Assembly (NCBI GenBank): GCA_964437365.1
Contig: CAYTGM010000013.1
Span: 1 to 64,000, forward strand
Direction of reading: 5' to 3'
Length of the DNA: 64,000 nucleotides
Origin: CAYTGM01 sp964437365
GTDB taxonomy: Bacteria; Sumerlaeota; Sumerlaeia; SLMS01
In this document: piece by piece, positions 35,905 through 44,153 of the stretch
Numbering within the stretch: position 1 is the stretch's first letter
How the letters are laid out: each line of letters begins with the position of its first letter
Notes under the pieces: model-generated
Told to the model about the DNA's origin: nothing
The model's input: only the letters and a program-made list of their open reading frames with translations
The model's database searches: none
Made by a program: the position numbers and the translations under genes

Positions 35905-36940
35905 GCGGTACAAAGTGGCCCTGGCCGGTTGCGGAGGCATGGGACGATATTGGACAGAGATGATGTCGAAAATCCCCGAAGTAGAGCTTTGTGGATTTAT
36001 GGACATATGCAAGGAATCAGCCGACGCTCTTGTTAGTGACTTCCAAATACCTAATGCATATACAACTGATTCAATTGATGACTTACTCGGATACTGTAAG
36101 CCCGACATCCTCATCGATGCGAGTATGCCGGGCGCTCACAAAGAGAATACAATCAAAGCGCTGCGGGCAGGTGTTAATGTTCTCGGCGAGAAACCTATCT
36201 CAGAGAACCTCGCTGACGCTCTCGAAATGGTTCGCGTCGCTGAAGAATCAGGTCGCGTCTATGCAGTAATGCAGAACCGTCGCTATGATAAAAACATCCG
36301 GCGCTTTAAAGATTTTATACACAGCGGTGCCATCGGCGAAGTAAATTCTCTCTATGCTGACTTTTTCACAGCTCCAAGATTTGAAGGATTCAGGCTTGAA
36401 ATGGATCATGTCCTTTTATTGGACATGGCTATTCATCATTTTGATGCTGCTCGTTATATACTTCAGGATGAGGCTGTATCAGTACAATGCACCGAATGGA
36501 ATCCAAAGGGGTCTATTTACAAGGATGGGGCTTCCATCTGTGCCACCTTCCGGATGAAAAGTGGTGTTGTTTTCAACTACCGTGGGTCCTGGTGGTCTGA
36601 AGGTTACCCGACTACCTGGGAGTGTCAGTGGAGAGCCGTTGCTGGGAAGGGAAGCTCGCTTTGGGATGGAGCGAACGAGATCAAAGCAGAAAAGCTGGAT
36701 TCAGAGGAAGGCTTCAATGCTACGTACAAACGATTAGAAATCAATACACAAGGTGATGGCAAAGACGGGGGACACCATGGCTGCTTCCTGGATTTCCTTC
36801 GGTGCCTGGATGAAGGTGTTGAGCCTGAGACCATTGCACGGGATAACCTGAAGAGTCTCATCATGGTGTTCGGATCCCTCGCGAGCATTAAGCACGGGAA
36901 GACAATCATGGTAGAAGACCTCATGAAGGAGATTGTGTAA
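35897..36940 (+). CDS. Gfo/Idh/MocA oxidoreductase, cytoplasmic
   Basis: A 347-residue oxidoreductase without a signal peptide. The Rossmann motif is A-G-C-G-G-M-G near residues 10-16, and G-E-K-P-I-S near 97 marks the family. The second domain has L-L-D-M-A-I-H-H-F-D with the catalytic His. It overlaps the lipoprotein gene and ends just before the isomerase/epimerase gene, with which such enzymes are commonly paired in inositol and 3-keto-sugar pathways. It probably oxidises an imported sugar or reduces a keto-sugar in the cytoplasm. Confidence 0.93.
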   Translation: MSKRYKVALAGCGGMGRYWTEMMSKIPEVELCGFMDICKESADALVSDFQIPNAYTTDSIDDLLGYCKPDILIDASMPGAHKENTIKALRAGVNVLGEKPISENLADALEMVRVAEESGRVYAVMQNRRYDKNIRRFKDFIHSGAIGEVNSLYADFFTAPRFEGFRLEMDHVLLLDMAIHHFDAARYILQDEAVSVQCTEWNPKGSIYKDGASICATFRMKSGVVFNYRGSWWSEGYPTTWECQWRAVAGKGSSLWDGANEIKAEKLDSEEGFNATYKRLEINTQGDGKDGGHHGCFLDFLRCLDEGVEPETIARDNLKSLIMVFGSLASIKHGKTIMVEDLMKEIV

Positions 36941-36941
36941 A

Positions 36942-37853
36942 TTGACTAGAATTGACCACGAAGATATTCGAATCGGTACCATCGTACCCTGGGATTCAAA
37001 CACTCCAGAGTATATACGCCAGATTCTTCCTCATGGATTTGAATGCTTTCAATTATCTGCATCAACCACACTCCTTGAAATGAATGTCGAAGAAGAAGCA
37101 GAAAAGATTCTGAAGGTACTTGATGATAGTGGAGCTTTTATCAGCTCTTTTTTCCATGGAGCCAACGTCCTTGGAGAAAAAGAAGAAGACCAGAAATCAC
37201 GAGAAGTTTTTGAGAAACTTATTCAGTATGCGGATCTTCTCGACGTCAGTACAATCTGTGGATTCTCTGGAAGAGTGAGGGGAAAACCAATACCTGAATC
37301 AATTGATCGTCTGAAAGAAGTATGGAGTCCTTTACTTGATCTAGCAGGAGAAAAAGGTTCCACAATTGCCTTTGAGAATTGCAGTATGGGCGGCACCTGG
37401 CAGAATGGTGATTGGAATATTGCACACAGCCCTTCGGCCTGGGAATTGATTTTTGATGCTCTCCCCCACCAGAATCTTGGCCTGGAATGGGAACCGTGTC
37501 ACCAGATGGTTCTCTTAATGGATCCGATGCCGCAGATTCGCGAGTGGGGACACAAATTCTTCCATATACACGGTAAAGATGCGACAATTCACAGGGACAC
37601 CATCGACCGCTATGGAATCGAGGGCGGAAGACCTTTTGCTTTTCACCGAACTCCTGGTTTTGGGGATAGTAACTGGACTGAAATTATCGGTGAACTTCGT
37701 CGAATTGGATACAAGGGAACAATCGATATAGAAGGTTGGCATGATCCCGTCTATGTAAATGAACTTGAAATGACAGGTCAAGTCCATGCCTTGAACTACC
37801 TTAAGAATTGCCGTGGTGGTTCGTATATCTCAAACCCTGTATTTGGAGAATAA
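36942..37853 (+). CDS. Sugar phosphate isomerase/epimerase (TIM barrel)
   Basis: A 303-residue protein of the xylose-isomerase-like TIM-barrel group. The start is a TTG at 36942, ten bases after AAGGAG; another TTG at 36933 is too close to that site. The metal-binding residues of the fold are visible as F-E-N-C near 145, L-E-W-E-P-C-H near 183, H-I-H-G-K-D-A near 206 and D-I-E-G-W-H-D near 260. Members isomerise or epimerise keto-sugars or inosose. Its place between an oxidoreductase and an amidase supports keto-sugar processing. The exact substrate cannot be read. Confidence 0.9.
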   Translation: MTRIDHEDIRIGTIVPWDSNTPEYIRQILPHGFECFQLSASTTLLEMNVEEEAEKILKVLDDSGAFISSFFHGANVLGEKEEDQKSREVFEKLIQYADLLDVSTICGFSGRVRGKPIPESIDRLKEVWSPLLDLAGEKGSTIAFENCSMGGTWQNGDWNIAHSPSAWELIFDALPHQNLGLEWEPCHQMVLLMDPMPQIREWGHKFFHIHGKDATIHRDTIDRYGIEGGRPFAFHRTPGFGDSNWTEIIGELRRIGYKGTIDIEGWHDPVYVNELEMTGQVHALNYLKNCRGGSYISNPVFGE

Positions 37854-37859
37854 GAAATT

Positions 37860-38753
37860 ATGACAATGCCAACTCCTGATATTAAACATGAAGAATTTTC
37901 GGGGATTAAGCTGGGTCTCTGCCAGGTGGAAACAAAACATTGGGATTTAGAGGGGAACTTTCAAAGAACCGAAGATGCGTTAAGGGATGTCGCGAAAGCT
38001 GGAGCAGAGTTGGCAATTACCCCCGAAAACGTTCTGCAGGGGTACCCTCCACCAAACACAGACAAGGATCGCCAACACCTGAGAGAAGTATCAGAGCCCT
38101 TGGATGGGAAATATATAGCCCGGCTTAAAAACCTGGTAAGAGAGCTCTCAATCGACATTGTTTTCGGTTTCGCTGAAGTATCTGAAACAGGCCACTACCA
38201 TAACAGTTGTCTGTACATGGATTGCCGGGGAGATTTAAAAGCTGTTTATCGGAAAGTACACTGCCGACCTTTTGAAGATATTAATCACGATGGACTGTAT
38301 ACACCTGGATCTGAATTTCGTGTGGCCACTTTCAAACGTGGCGATCGAGAGTTCAAAATTGGCATGATGATTTGCTTTGATCGTGAAATTCCTGAATCTG
38401 TTCGATGCTTGAGAAGCCTTGGAGCGCAGCTTATAGCCTGTCCCCTGGCCACGAATACAGCCAGAGTGGATCAGTACTTTGAGAAAGCCGACAACGAGTT
38501 GTTGACTCGAGCAAGATCGGCCGAAAATGAACTCTTTATCGCTGTCGTGAATCATTCCGGTACATATAATGGAGGTACCTTTGTGACAGGTCCTTCCGGG
38601 GAAATGATAACACAGTTGGGCGAGGGCTCAGAAACGGAGGTACTCCAGGTTCCTGTGGGAATTGTCCCTGAGAAGTTCCATGCCGATCCGCTGGGCTGGG
38701 CAGGATGGGGCTATAGACGGCCTAATATTTACAAGCCCTACCTTGAAGCATAA
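37860..38753 (+). CDS. Carbon-nitrogen hydrolase, cytoplasmic (nitrilase fold)
   Basis: A 297-residue nitrilase-fold enzyme without signal peptide. The triad is E56 in T-P-E-N, K132 in Y-R-K-V-H-C and C172 in M-I-C-F-D-R-E. It is the third such enzyme in this locus and the only one likely to act in the cytoplasm. It follows the isomerase by six bases. A ureidopropionase- or carbamoylase-like hydrolysis of an amide released from the imported sugar is a reasonable guess. Confidence 0.93.
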   Translation: MTMPTPDIKHEEFSGIKLGLCQVETKHWDLEGNFQRTEDALRDVAKAGAELAITPENVLQGYPPPNTDKDRQHLREVSEPLDGKYIARLKNLVRELSIDIVFGFAEVSETGHYHNSCLYMDCRGDLKAVYRKVHCRPFEDINHDGLYTPGSEFRVATFKRGDREFKIGMMICFDREIPESVRCLRSLGAQLIACPLATNTARVDQYFEKADNELLTRARSAENELFIAVVNHSGTYNGGTFVTGPSGEMITQLGEGSETEVLQVPVGIVPEKFHADPLGWAGWGYRRPNIYKPYLEA

Positions 38754-38789
38754 ATACAAAGATATCTATTATAAAAGGAAACCTATAGT

Positions 38790-39491
38790 ATGGTTAATAA
38801 ACCCTGGGGACAATACGAGCGTTTAAAGCCAAACGAAATTGATTCTATCAAGGAGAAACATCCAATTGCCTATATTCCATGGGGAGCCCTCGAATGGCAT
38901 TCCTACCACAACCCCATCGGTCTTGATTGTCTCAAAGCACATGGGATTTTGTGCGAATTAGCGAAAGCCGAAGGTGGAATTGTTATTCCTTCTGTCTATA
39001 TTGGTGCGGATACAATAAAGCCATTCAAGGGGTTTCCTCACACTCTTGATTTTCCAGAAGAGCTGGTCGGTCAGTTAGCCATGCAATTCCTCAATCAGCT
39101 TAAAGATGAAAATTTCAAGGTGATTGTGCTGTTCACGGGACACTACGGTGGAAGGCATCTGGAAGTTCTCAAGAACACCGCTGAGACATTCAATAAGGCG
39201 AATGAGGATGTCTATGCCTGGTTTACGTCTGATTATTATTTGCTTGAAGGAATCTTTGAACCGAACCACGCAGCCTGGGGTGAAACTTCTTTCCAGATGT
39301 ATTTTGAGGAAGAACTGGTAGATTTGAAGAAGCTTCCTCACGATCGTCAGACCACGCTTGAAGAAGATGGGGTTATGGGTAGAGATCCTCGTGAAGCAAC
39401 AAAAGCGGGCGGGAAAGAACAATTAGAAGCTCTCTTGAAGAATGCCAGAGGGAAAATCAGTGAGCTTCGCTCTAAGTACATTTACCGGTGA
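38790..39491 (+). CDS. Creatininase-family amidohydrolase
   Basis: A 233-residue member with metal-binding motifs G-A-L-E-W-H-S-Y-H-N-P-I-G-L-D, T-G-H-Y-G-G and N-H-A-A-W-G-E-T-S. AAGGA precedes the start by ten bases. It lacks a signal peptide and should act in the cytoplasm on a cyclic or linear amide. It differs clearly from the member at 17480-18292: shorter, and with W-H-S-Y-H in place of P-H-N-L-H. With the neighbouring nitrilase-fold enzyme it makes two C-N bond hydrolases in a row. Confidence 0.9.
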   Translation: MVNKPWGQYERLKPNEIDSIKEKHPIAYIPWGALEWHSYHNPIGLDCLKAHGILCELAKAEGGIVIPSVYIGADTIKPFKGFPHTLDFPEELVGQLAMQFLNQLKDENFKVIVLFTGHYGGRHLEVLKNTAETFNKANEDVYAWFTSDYYLLEGIFEPNHAAWGETSFQMYFEEELVDLKKLPHDRQTTLEEDGVMGRDPREATKAGGKEQLEALLKNARGKISELRSKYIYR

Positions 39492-39561
39492 AAAGCAGGC
39501 AGTATATATCATCTAAGTCAAAATAGCAGGATATAACTAATAACAGGAAGGGCAGGTAATT

Positions 39562-42500
39562 ATGAAGTATCTTACGAAGGCGCTAGTTGCATCATTATCC
39601 TTTGGCTCTGTGGCATCTTACGGAGCTCCGGATGATGAGCGCTACATGGATAATCACTATTTCTTTCCGATCGGTGGCTGGAACCGAGCTTCAATCGATC
39701 AGTTTCGAGAAAGTGCTCTCGTCCAGACGAATGGGGAAGAACCAGAAAATATTAAGCTGGGAACAGTTGAAGTAGTGAACTGGTTCATGAACCATACTCA
39801 GGGGTCCTATTACGACTATATTTATGAGCCCTGGTATCCTGACTTTGGTCTGGGGGGAGGATTTGCTGATCGAGGCTGGGAAATAAACCGAGCGATGGAG
39901 CTTTCCATAGACAAGAACATAAGGTTTGGTTCGTCTGCAAACGGAACTCCCTGGGGAGATACGACAGATCAGTCACTTGATGTTTTGATTAACTATCTTG
40001 AAATAGCCGATGGACCCGATGGTCCTGGGAGTTATTTGCAGCGCGACCGCACAGGAAACTTTCGATTTAGCGGAACGACACAGGATCCAACGATCGACGA
40101 GGGAGTTCCAGCTGGCGAAGTGAATTCGGGAATTCCTGCCCAATTAGAAATGCAGCTGACGTTGTCAAGGAATGCAGAATTTGTTCAAGAGTACTGGAAA
40201 AGAAATCTGCTGCAGTCCATGCGTATTTTCCAATGGTATCGTGAGCAACACCCTGATCTAACAGTCTTTGTCAGCGGGTCTTCAGAAGTTGCACAGAATA
40301 TTCACATGAATATAGACTTTGCGGATTACAGCCGCTGGTCAGAGCAGGAGTTCCGTGATTGGCTTCAGGGAACGGGCCTGTATGGAGATGAGGCACAATT
40401 TGCAACAATAGGGGATCTAAACTCTCAGTACGGAACGAGTTTTCCGGACTTTGATAGCATCACTCCCCCAACGACCGTTAACTGGTCAAACGGATCGTGG
40501 TGGAGAAAGTGGCATGAGTTCAGAATCAACCAGGTCTATGAACTTGTTCAACTTCAGAATACGCTAGCCGTAGAAGCTGGGATCTCCCCGGATAGAGTTT
40601 ATGGACATCAACAACCAGGGCCTCTGAACGACCCTGGCAATGACACTTATGCCAAATACGCTGCTCCTTACAGCGCCACTTTCACACATTCCAGTGGCGA
40701 TGGGATCACGACATACCTGGAAGATGCTTCTGACCGTGATCTCTTTGAAGCAATGAGAGAAAGTGATCCCAATTGGGGTATCTTCGAATATAATCCTATT
40801 CAGCTGGATAACAATGGGCTTCGTAAGGCAACTCTTGAAGAAGCACGTGAGGCCCTCTCAGCAGCGTGGGACTATACATGCCGAATCCTGAGTCCCTACC
40901 TGTGGGATGGCGGAGGCCCTTCTTCTCCTATAGGCGTCTATACAGTAGTAGGGGCTCCGTTTGAGCAGGCGATTCAAGAGTGGATCAAAGAACATGAGAA
41001 TGATGATCTCACAGACGGCTTTGACCATCAGTGGCATCCAGAATCACGAGACCTTGTCTGGGAAATGAATGATGAAAATGATGTAGAGTCGACAGACTTT
41101 CTTGAACCTGTCGACTATAGTGGAGGACGATTGAGTGCTGTAACGCGTTCTGAGTACTCCCGGATTTCTCTACTCCTGACTGAGGACAACCCCGCATCCC
41201 TTGACTCAAGCAAATTTCATGAGTTCGGTTTTCGCATGAAATACGCAAATCGTACAAACTATGGGACGGGGAAACTACTCTGGAGGACAGAATCAGGTTC
41301 GGTCCATTACCTTGATTTTGAACCTCTCTCCGGAGAGCATCTATACAGATTCAATCTTGCTCATCACCCAGGCTGGCAACATGAGAAAATTACTGAGATT
41401 TCGATCATCCCTGCAGGAAAAGGGAATGTTGAGTTTAATCTTTACTGGGCAGCACTTGTAGCCAGCCATAGCTGGACCTTCGACAATCCAGAAGAAGTCT
41501 ATGGCGCAAGTAACTTTGAAAGCTGGACTGTTTCAAATGGGTATTTTCAAGGAGTTAGCTCAGACGCTCCTGGAGATTCATTTTTCGGCCTGAGTACGGA
41601 CAGGAATGATTTCCTGGAAGACGCAGACCGCGTTGTGATAGATGCTGATCGTCGAAAAATTGTTAAAGTGAAGATAAACTCCTCTTCCGCTGGGTTCTGC
41701 GAGCTCTTCTGGTGGCATCGGGAAGATGAGTTCGGCGATTTTAACATGCAGGGAAACATCCCCGTAATTGAAGGCGACCAAACACTGGAGATTGATTTAA
41801 GCAATCACCCGGAATGGACAGGTAAAATCACACGTCTCAGAATAGATCCCGTAAATGTTGCGAACGCAGAGTTTGAAATAGATTCTATCCTGATCGTTCC
41901 TGACCTGCTCTCTCCCCGACCGATGGTTGATGAAATGATATTAAATACATCATCTCCCTATTTCGAGTGGGACGCTCCGATGGACTCTGCAGGCGAACAG
42001 GTTTTCTACGAGGTACAAGTTGGCGAAGATTTCGAATTCTCCACTTTGATCTATACGGCTGATGAGTTGGACAGTGCCTCCCATATAGCTGATCTTCAAA
42101 CTTTTGATGGAGCTGCGTGGTGGAGAGTCAGATCTTATACCGTTTCAGGAAGAAAATCAGATTGGTGCCACCCGATGCCCATCTTTATCAGGCCCTGGAC
42201 GATGGATCGATCTAACGATGTACGAGCGGCGTTTGACTTTCAGTTTTCCGGGACTGAAAACGGTGTGTGGTCTGGATCGGGGGGACTTGGAACGGAGCGG
42301 GTCTACTTCAACAACGGATCTGACCGCGGAGCTCGCTTGAACGCAGAAATCTATCGCCAGATCCGTATAGACGGCTTTGTCTCTGTTGATAACCCATCTG
42401 TCGATGCGACACTTTTCTGGACCAATGCAGCGGATAAGCAGTTTGCAGACCGTCGAACACACAGCCTCCGATTTCAGCTTCCCGGTAGAAATGAAACACC

Positions 42501-43116
42501 GGTTACGATTATCGACCTGAGCAATCTTCGCGAATGGGATGGAGAGATTTCCGACTTCTGGATTGAACCTTCGATTGGCTTTCTTCAGACACTCAACCTC
42601 GACCGAGTGGAACTCCTGCCTGGTGAAAAACCAGAAGACTGGGCGGAAGGCGTTTGGGAATATAACAGCAACTTCGACAAGGAAGGCTGGATATCAGTGG
42701 AAGGAACTCTGCTGGATGCCGTAGATTCTGGAAACTTTATTATTGTTCCCTCAGGGAATGGGCTCCTTCAGCAACAGAGTCCACGCATACGCGTCAATGC
42801 AGCGACTCATCCGTTTATTTCTATTCGCATGAAGAATATGTCGTCTTCAACTTCCGCAAGGTTATTCTGGACGACGGATAACGAGTTTCTCTTCGACGAA
42901 CAGAATCAATTTACTTTTGCAATCAGCAGTAATGATGAAGAAATGCAGGAGTACCATCTGGACCTGAGCCAGGTTCCAGGGTGGAAGGGTTTTGTCCGTG
43001 AAGTCTCTATACGTCCTCACTTAGACGTTTCTGGAGTCGTTGAAATTGATCGCATTGCTCTTGAGGTCGATGAAAGTCTGACTGTTACGGGATCGGACTC
43101 ATTCTTTATATACTGA
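39562..43116 (+). CDS. Secreted GH42-like TIM-barrel protein with four repeated modules
   Basis: A 1184-residue exported protein (signal peptide about 1-21). Residues 25-470 look like a retaining glycosidase barrel of the beta-galactosidase/GH42-like type: W-S-E-Q-E-F-R-D-W-L followed by L-N-S-Q-Y-G-T-S-F-P-D-F, and S-W-W-R-K-W-H-E-F-R. I cannot place the catalytic pair with confidence. The C-terminal 650 residues contain four copies of one beta-sandwich unit (about 555-640, 695-780, 925-1020, 1085-1165), each with L-F/L-W-x-x, a D/N-L-S-x-x-P/R-x-W segment and an I-x-P ending in a D-R/S-I-x-L or similar. An Fn3-like segment lies between the second and third. It closes the rightward operon and would act outside the cell. 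Confidence 0.75.
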   Translation: MKYLTKALVASLSFGSVASYGAPDDERYMDNHYFFPIGGWNRASIDQFRESALVQTNGEEPENIKLGTVEVVNWFMNHTQGSYYDYIYEPWYPDFGLGGGFADRGWEINRAMELSIDKNIRFGSSANGTPWGDTTDQSLDVLINYLEIADGPDGPGSYLQRDRTGNFRFSGTTQDPTIDEGVPAGEVNSGIPAQLEMQLTLSRNAEFVQEYWKRNLLQSMRIFQWYREQHPDLTVFVSGSSEVAQNIHMNIDFADYSRWSEQEFRDWLQGTGLYGDEAQFATIGDLNSQYGTSFPDFDSITPPTTVNWSNGSWWRKWHEFRINQVYELVQLQNTLAVEAGISPDRVYGHQQPGPLNDPGNDTYAKYAAPYSATFTHSSGDGITTYLEDASDRDLFEAMRESDPNWGIFEYNPIQLDNNGLRKATLEEAREALSAAWDYTCRILSPYLWDGGGPSSPIGVYTVVGAPFEQAIQEWIKEHENDDLTDGFDHQWHPESRDLVWEMNDENDVESTDFLEPVDYSGGRLSAVTRSEYSRISLLLTEDNPASLDSSKFHEFGFRMKYANRTNYGTGKLLWRTESGSVHYLDFEPLSGEHLYRFNLAHHPGWQHEKITEISIIPAGKGNVEFNLYWAALVASHSWTFDNPEEVYGASNFESWTVSNGYFQGVSSDAPGDSFFGLSTDRNDFLEDADRVVIDADRRKIVKVKINSSSAGFCELFWWHREDEFGDFNMQGNIPVIEGDQTLEIDLSNHPEWTGKITRLRIDPVNVANAEFEIDSILIVPDLLSPRPMVDEMILNTSSPYFEWDAPMDSAGEQVFYEVQVGEDFEFSTLIYTADELDSASHIADLQTFDGAAWWRVRSYTVSGRKSDWCHPMPIFIRPWTMDRSNDVRAAFDFQFSGTENGVWSGSGGLGTERVYFNNGSDRGARLNAEIYRQIRIDGFVSVDNPSVDATLFWTNAADKQFADRRTHSLRFQLPGRNETPVTIIDLSNLREWDGEISDFWIEPSIGFLQTLNLDRVELLPGEKPEDWAEGVWEYNSNFDKEGWISVEGTLLDAVDSGNFIIVPSGNGLLQQQSPRIRVNAATHPFISIRMKNMSSSTSARLFWTTDNEFLFDEQNQFTFAISSNDEEMQEYHLDLSQVPGWKGFVREVSIRPHLDVSGVVEIDRIALEVDESLTVTGSDSFFIY

Positions 43117-43152
43117 TACTTTGCTGACTCATGAATGACTGAAATTGATGAT

Positions 43153-43959
43153 TTAGACGTGGCGCCAACCAGCAGGGCGCCCCGTCTTTATCTCTTTACA
43201 GTCCTTGCAGATAATGGCATCCAGTTCCCAAAGCTCAGCTCGCTGCCTTGAGTAGCGGATGATGAGCTTATCGTCCTTTGTCATGGTTTTCGGATGCACA
43301 AAGTTGTCGGCGAGCACACTCGCTGGACCTCGCAGGACTCGAATTTCAATCTCAGAAGTTTCATTGAGGACAAGGTGGTTGGTGGACTCAGTTGAGTTGT
43401 TGAAGGCCAGTCCTATTCCAACCCGTGTCACGGAATTCGTAATGGATCGATAGTAAGCAGAAGACCCAAACGGAGTTGCGACAACAACCCCATCTCCAAC
43501 AATCTCTGAGCTATATACGATACCATCAATTGTTACGCTATACCGGACGGCGCTCGCAGCGTTTGAGTTATGAAAGACGATATCGTTAATGGCGTAAAGT
43601 TTTTCGTCATTAAATTCAGCCGTGAGACGAGGAAGCTGGGTGATCTGATAGGTGCCACCCTGAAGTTTAGCGATAACCTTATCGAGTTTATGCTGCTCGC
43701 ATTTCTGATACGATTCGCATCTGCGGATAGGCAGTTTAGGAATATTTGGAAAATCTCTGTCTGAACCAATAAGAGAACCATCCCCGCCATAAGTAATAAT
43801 AAGGTCCGGAGAATCGCTGACGTTGACCAGCTGAAACCCGCCCTCTTCAAGGGCAGTTTCCACTCTTGGTGAGCTATCACCTAAAAGAGCAATCCTTCTG
43901 GGCTTCTTATGAGGTCCGGTACTTCCGCGGTCGACGTCGCTGGTTTGAATCGAGCTCAT
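43153..43959 (-). CDS. nadK: NAD kinase
   Basis: A 268-residue enzyme that phosphorylates NAD to NADP in the cytoplasm. The G-G-D-G-S motif is at residues 58-62. N-D-I-V-F-H-N-S near 123 and G-D-G-V-V-V-A-T-P-F-G-S-S-A-Y near 155 complete the family signature. The C-terminus has two C-x-x-C-like cysteines. The loop after G-G-D-G-S is shorter and less standard than in E. coli. The gene follows a 46-residue membrane peptide gene by nine bases, and RNase E/G lies further upstream, so the three are probably one transcript. Confidence 0.92.
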   Translation of the reverse strand: MSSIQTSDVDRGSTGPHKKPRRIALLGDSSPRVETALEEGGFQLVNVSDSPDLIITYGGDGSLIGSDRDFPNIPKLPIRRCESYQKCEQHKLDKVIAKLQGGTYQITQLPRLTAEFNDEKLYAINDIVFHNSNAASAVRYSVTIDGIVYSSEIVGDGVVVATPFGSSAYYRSITNSVTRVGIGLAFNNSTESTNHLVLNETSEIEIRVLRGPASVLADNFVHPKTMTKDDKLIIRYSRQRAELWELDAIICKDCKEIKTGRPAGWRHV

Positions 43960-43968
43960 ATCGGCTCA

Positions 43969-44109
43969 TTAAAGGAGCTTAGTAGCCGCCAATGCGATCG
44001 TTGCGATAATAGCGATCACAATTCCCGCAACCCAGGCGCTGTTCATTGCTGACTTTGCTAATTTAGCTCGGCGTTCAAGTTCACTACCGTTTTCTTGTGT
44101 TTCAGACAT
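43969..44109 (-). CDS. Small single-span membrane protein
   Basis: A 46-residue protein with a charged N-terminal half (S-E-T-Q-E-N-G, then E-R-R-A-K) and one hydrophobic helix from about residue 25 to 43. AAAGGTG lies upstream of the ATG at a good distance. It is sandwiched between RNase E/G and NAD kinase on the same strand, 44 bases after the former and nine before the latter. Its function is unknown; it could anchor a partner at the membrane. Confidence 0.7.
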   Translation of the reverse strand: MSETQENGSELERRAKLAKSAMNSAWVAGIVIAIIATIALAATKLL

Positions 44110-44153
44110 ATCCGATCACCTTTCCTGTCAGACGGATTGAAAAAGTGGAGAAG

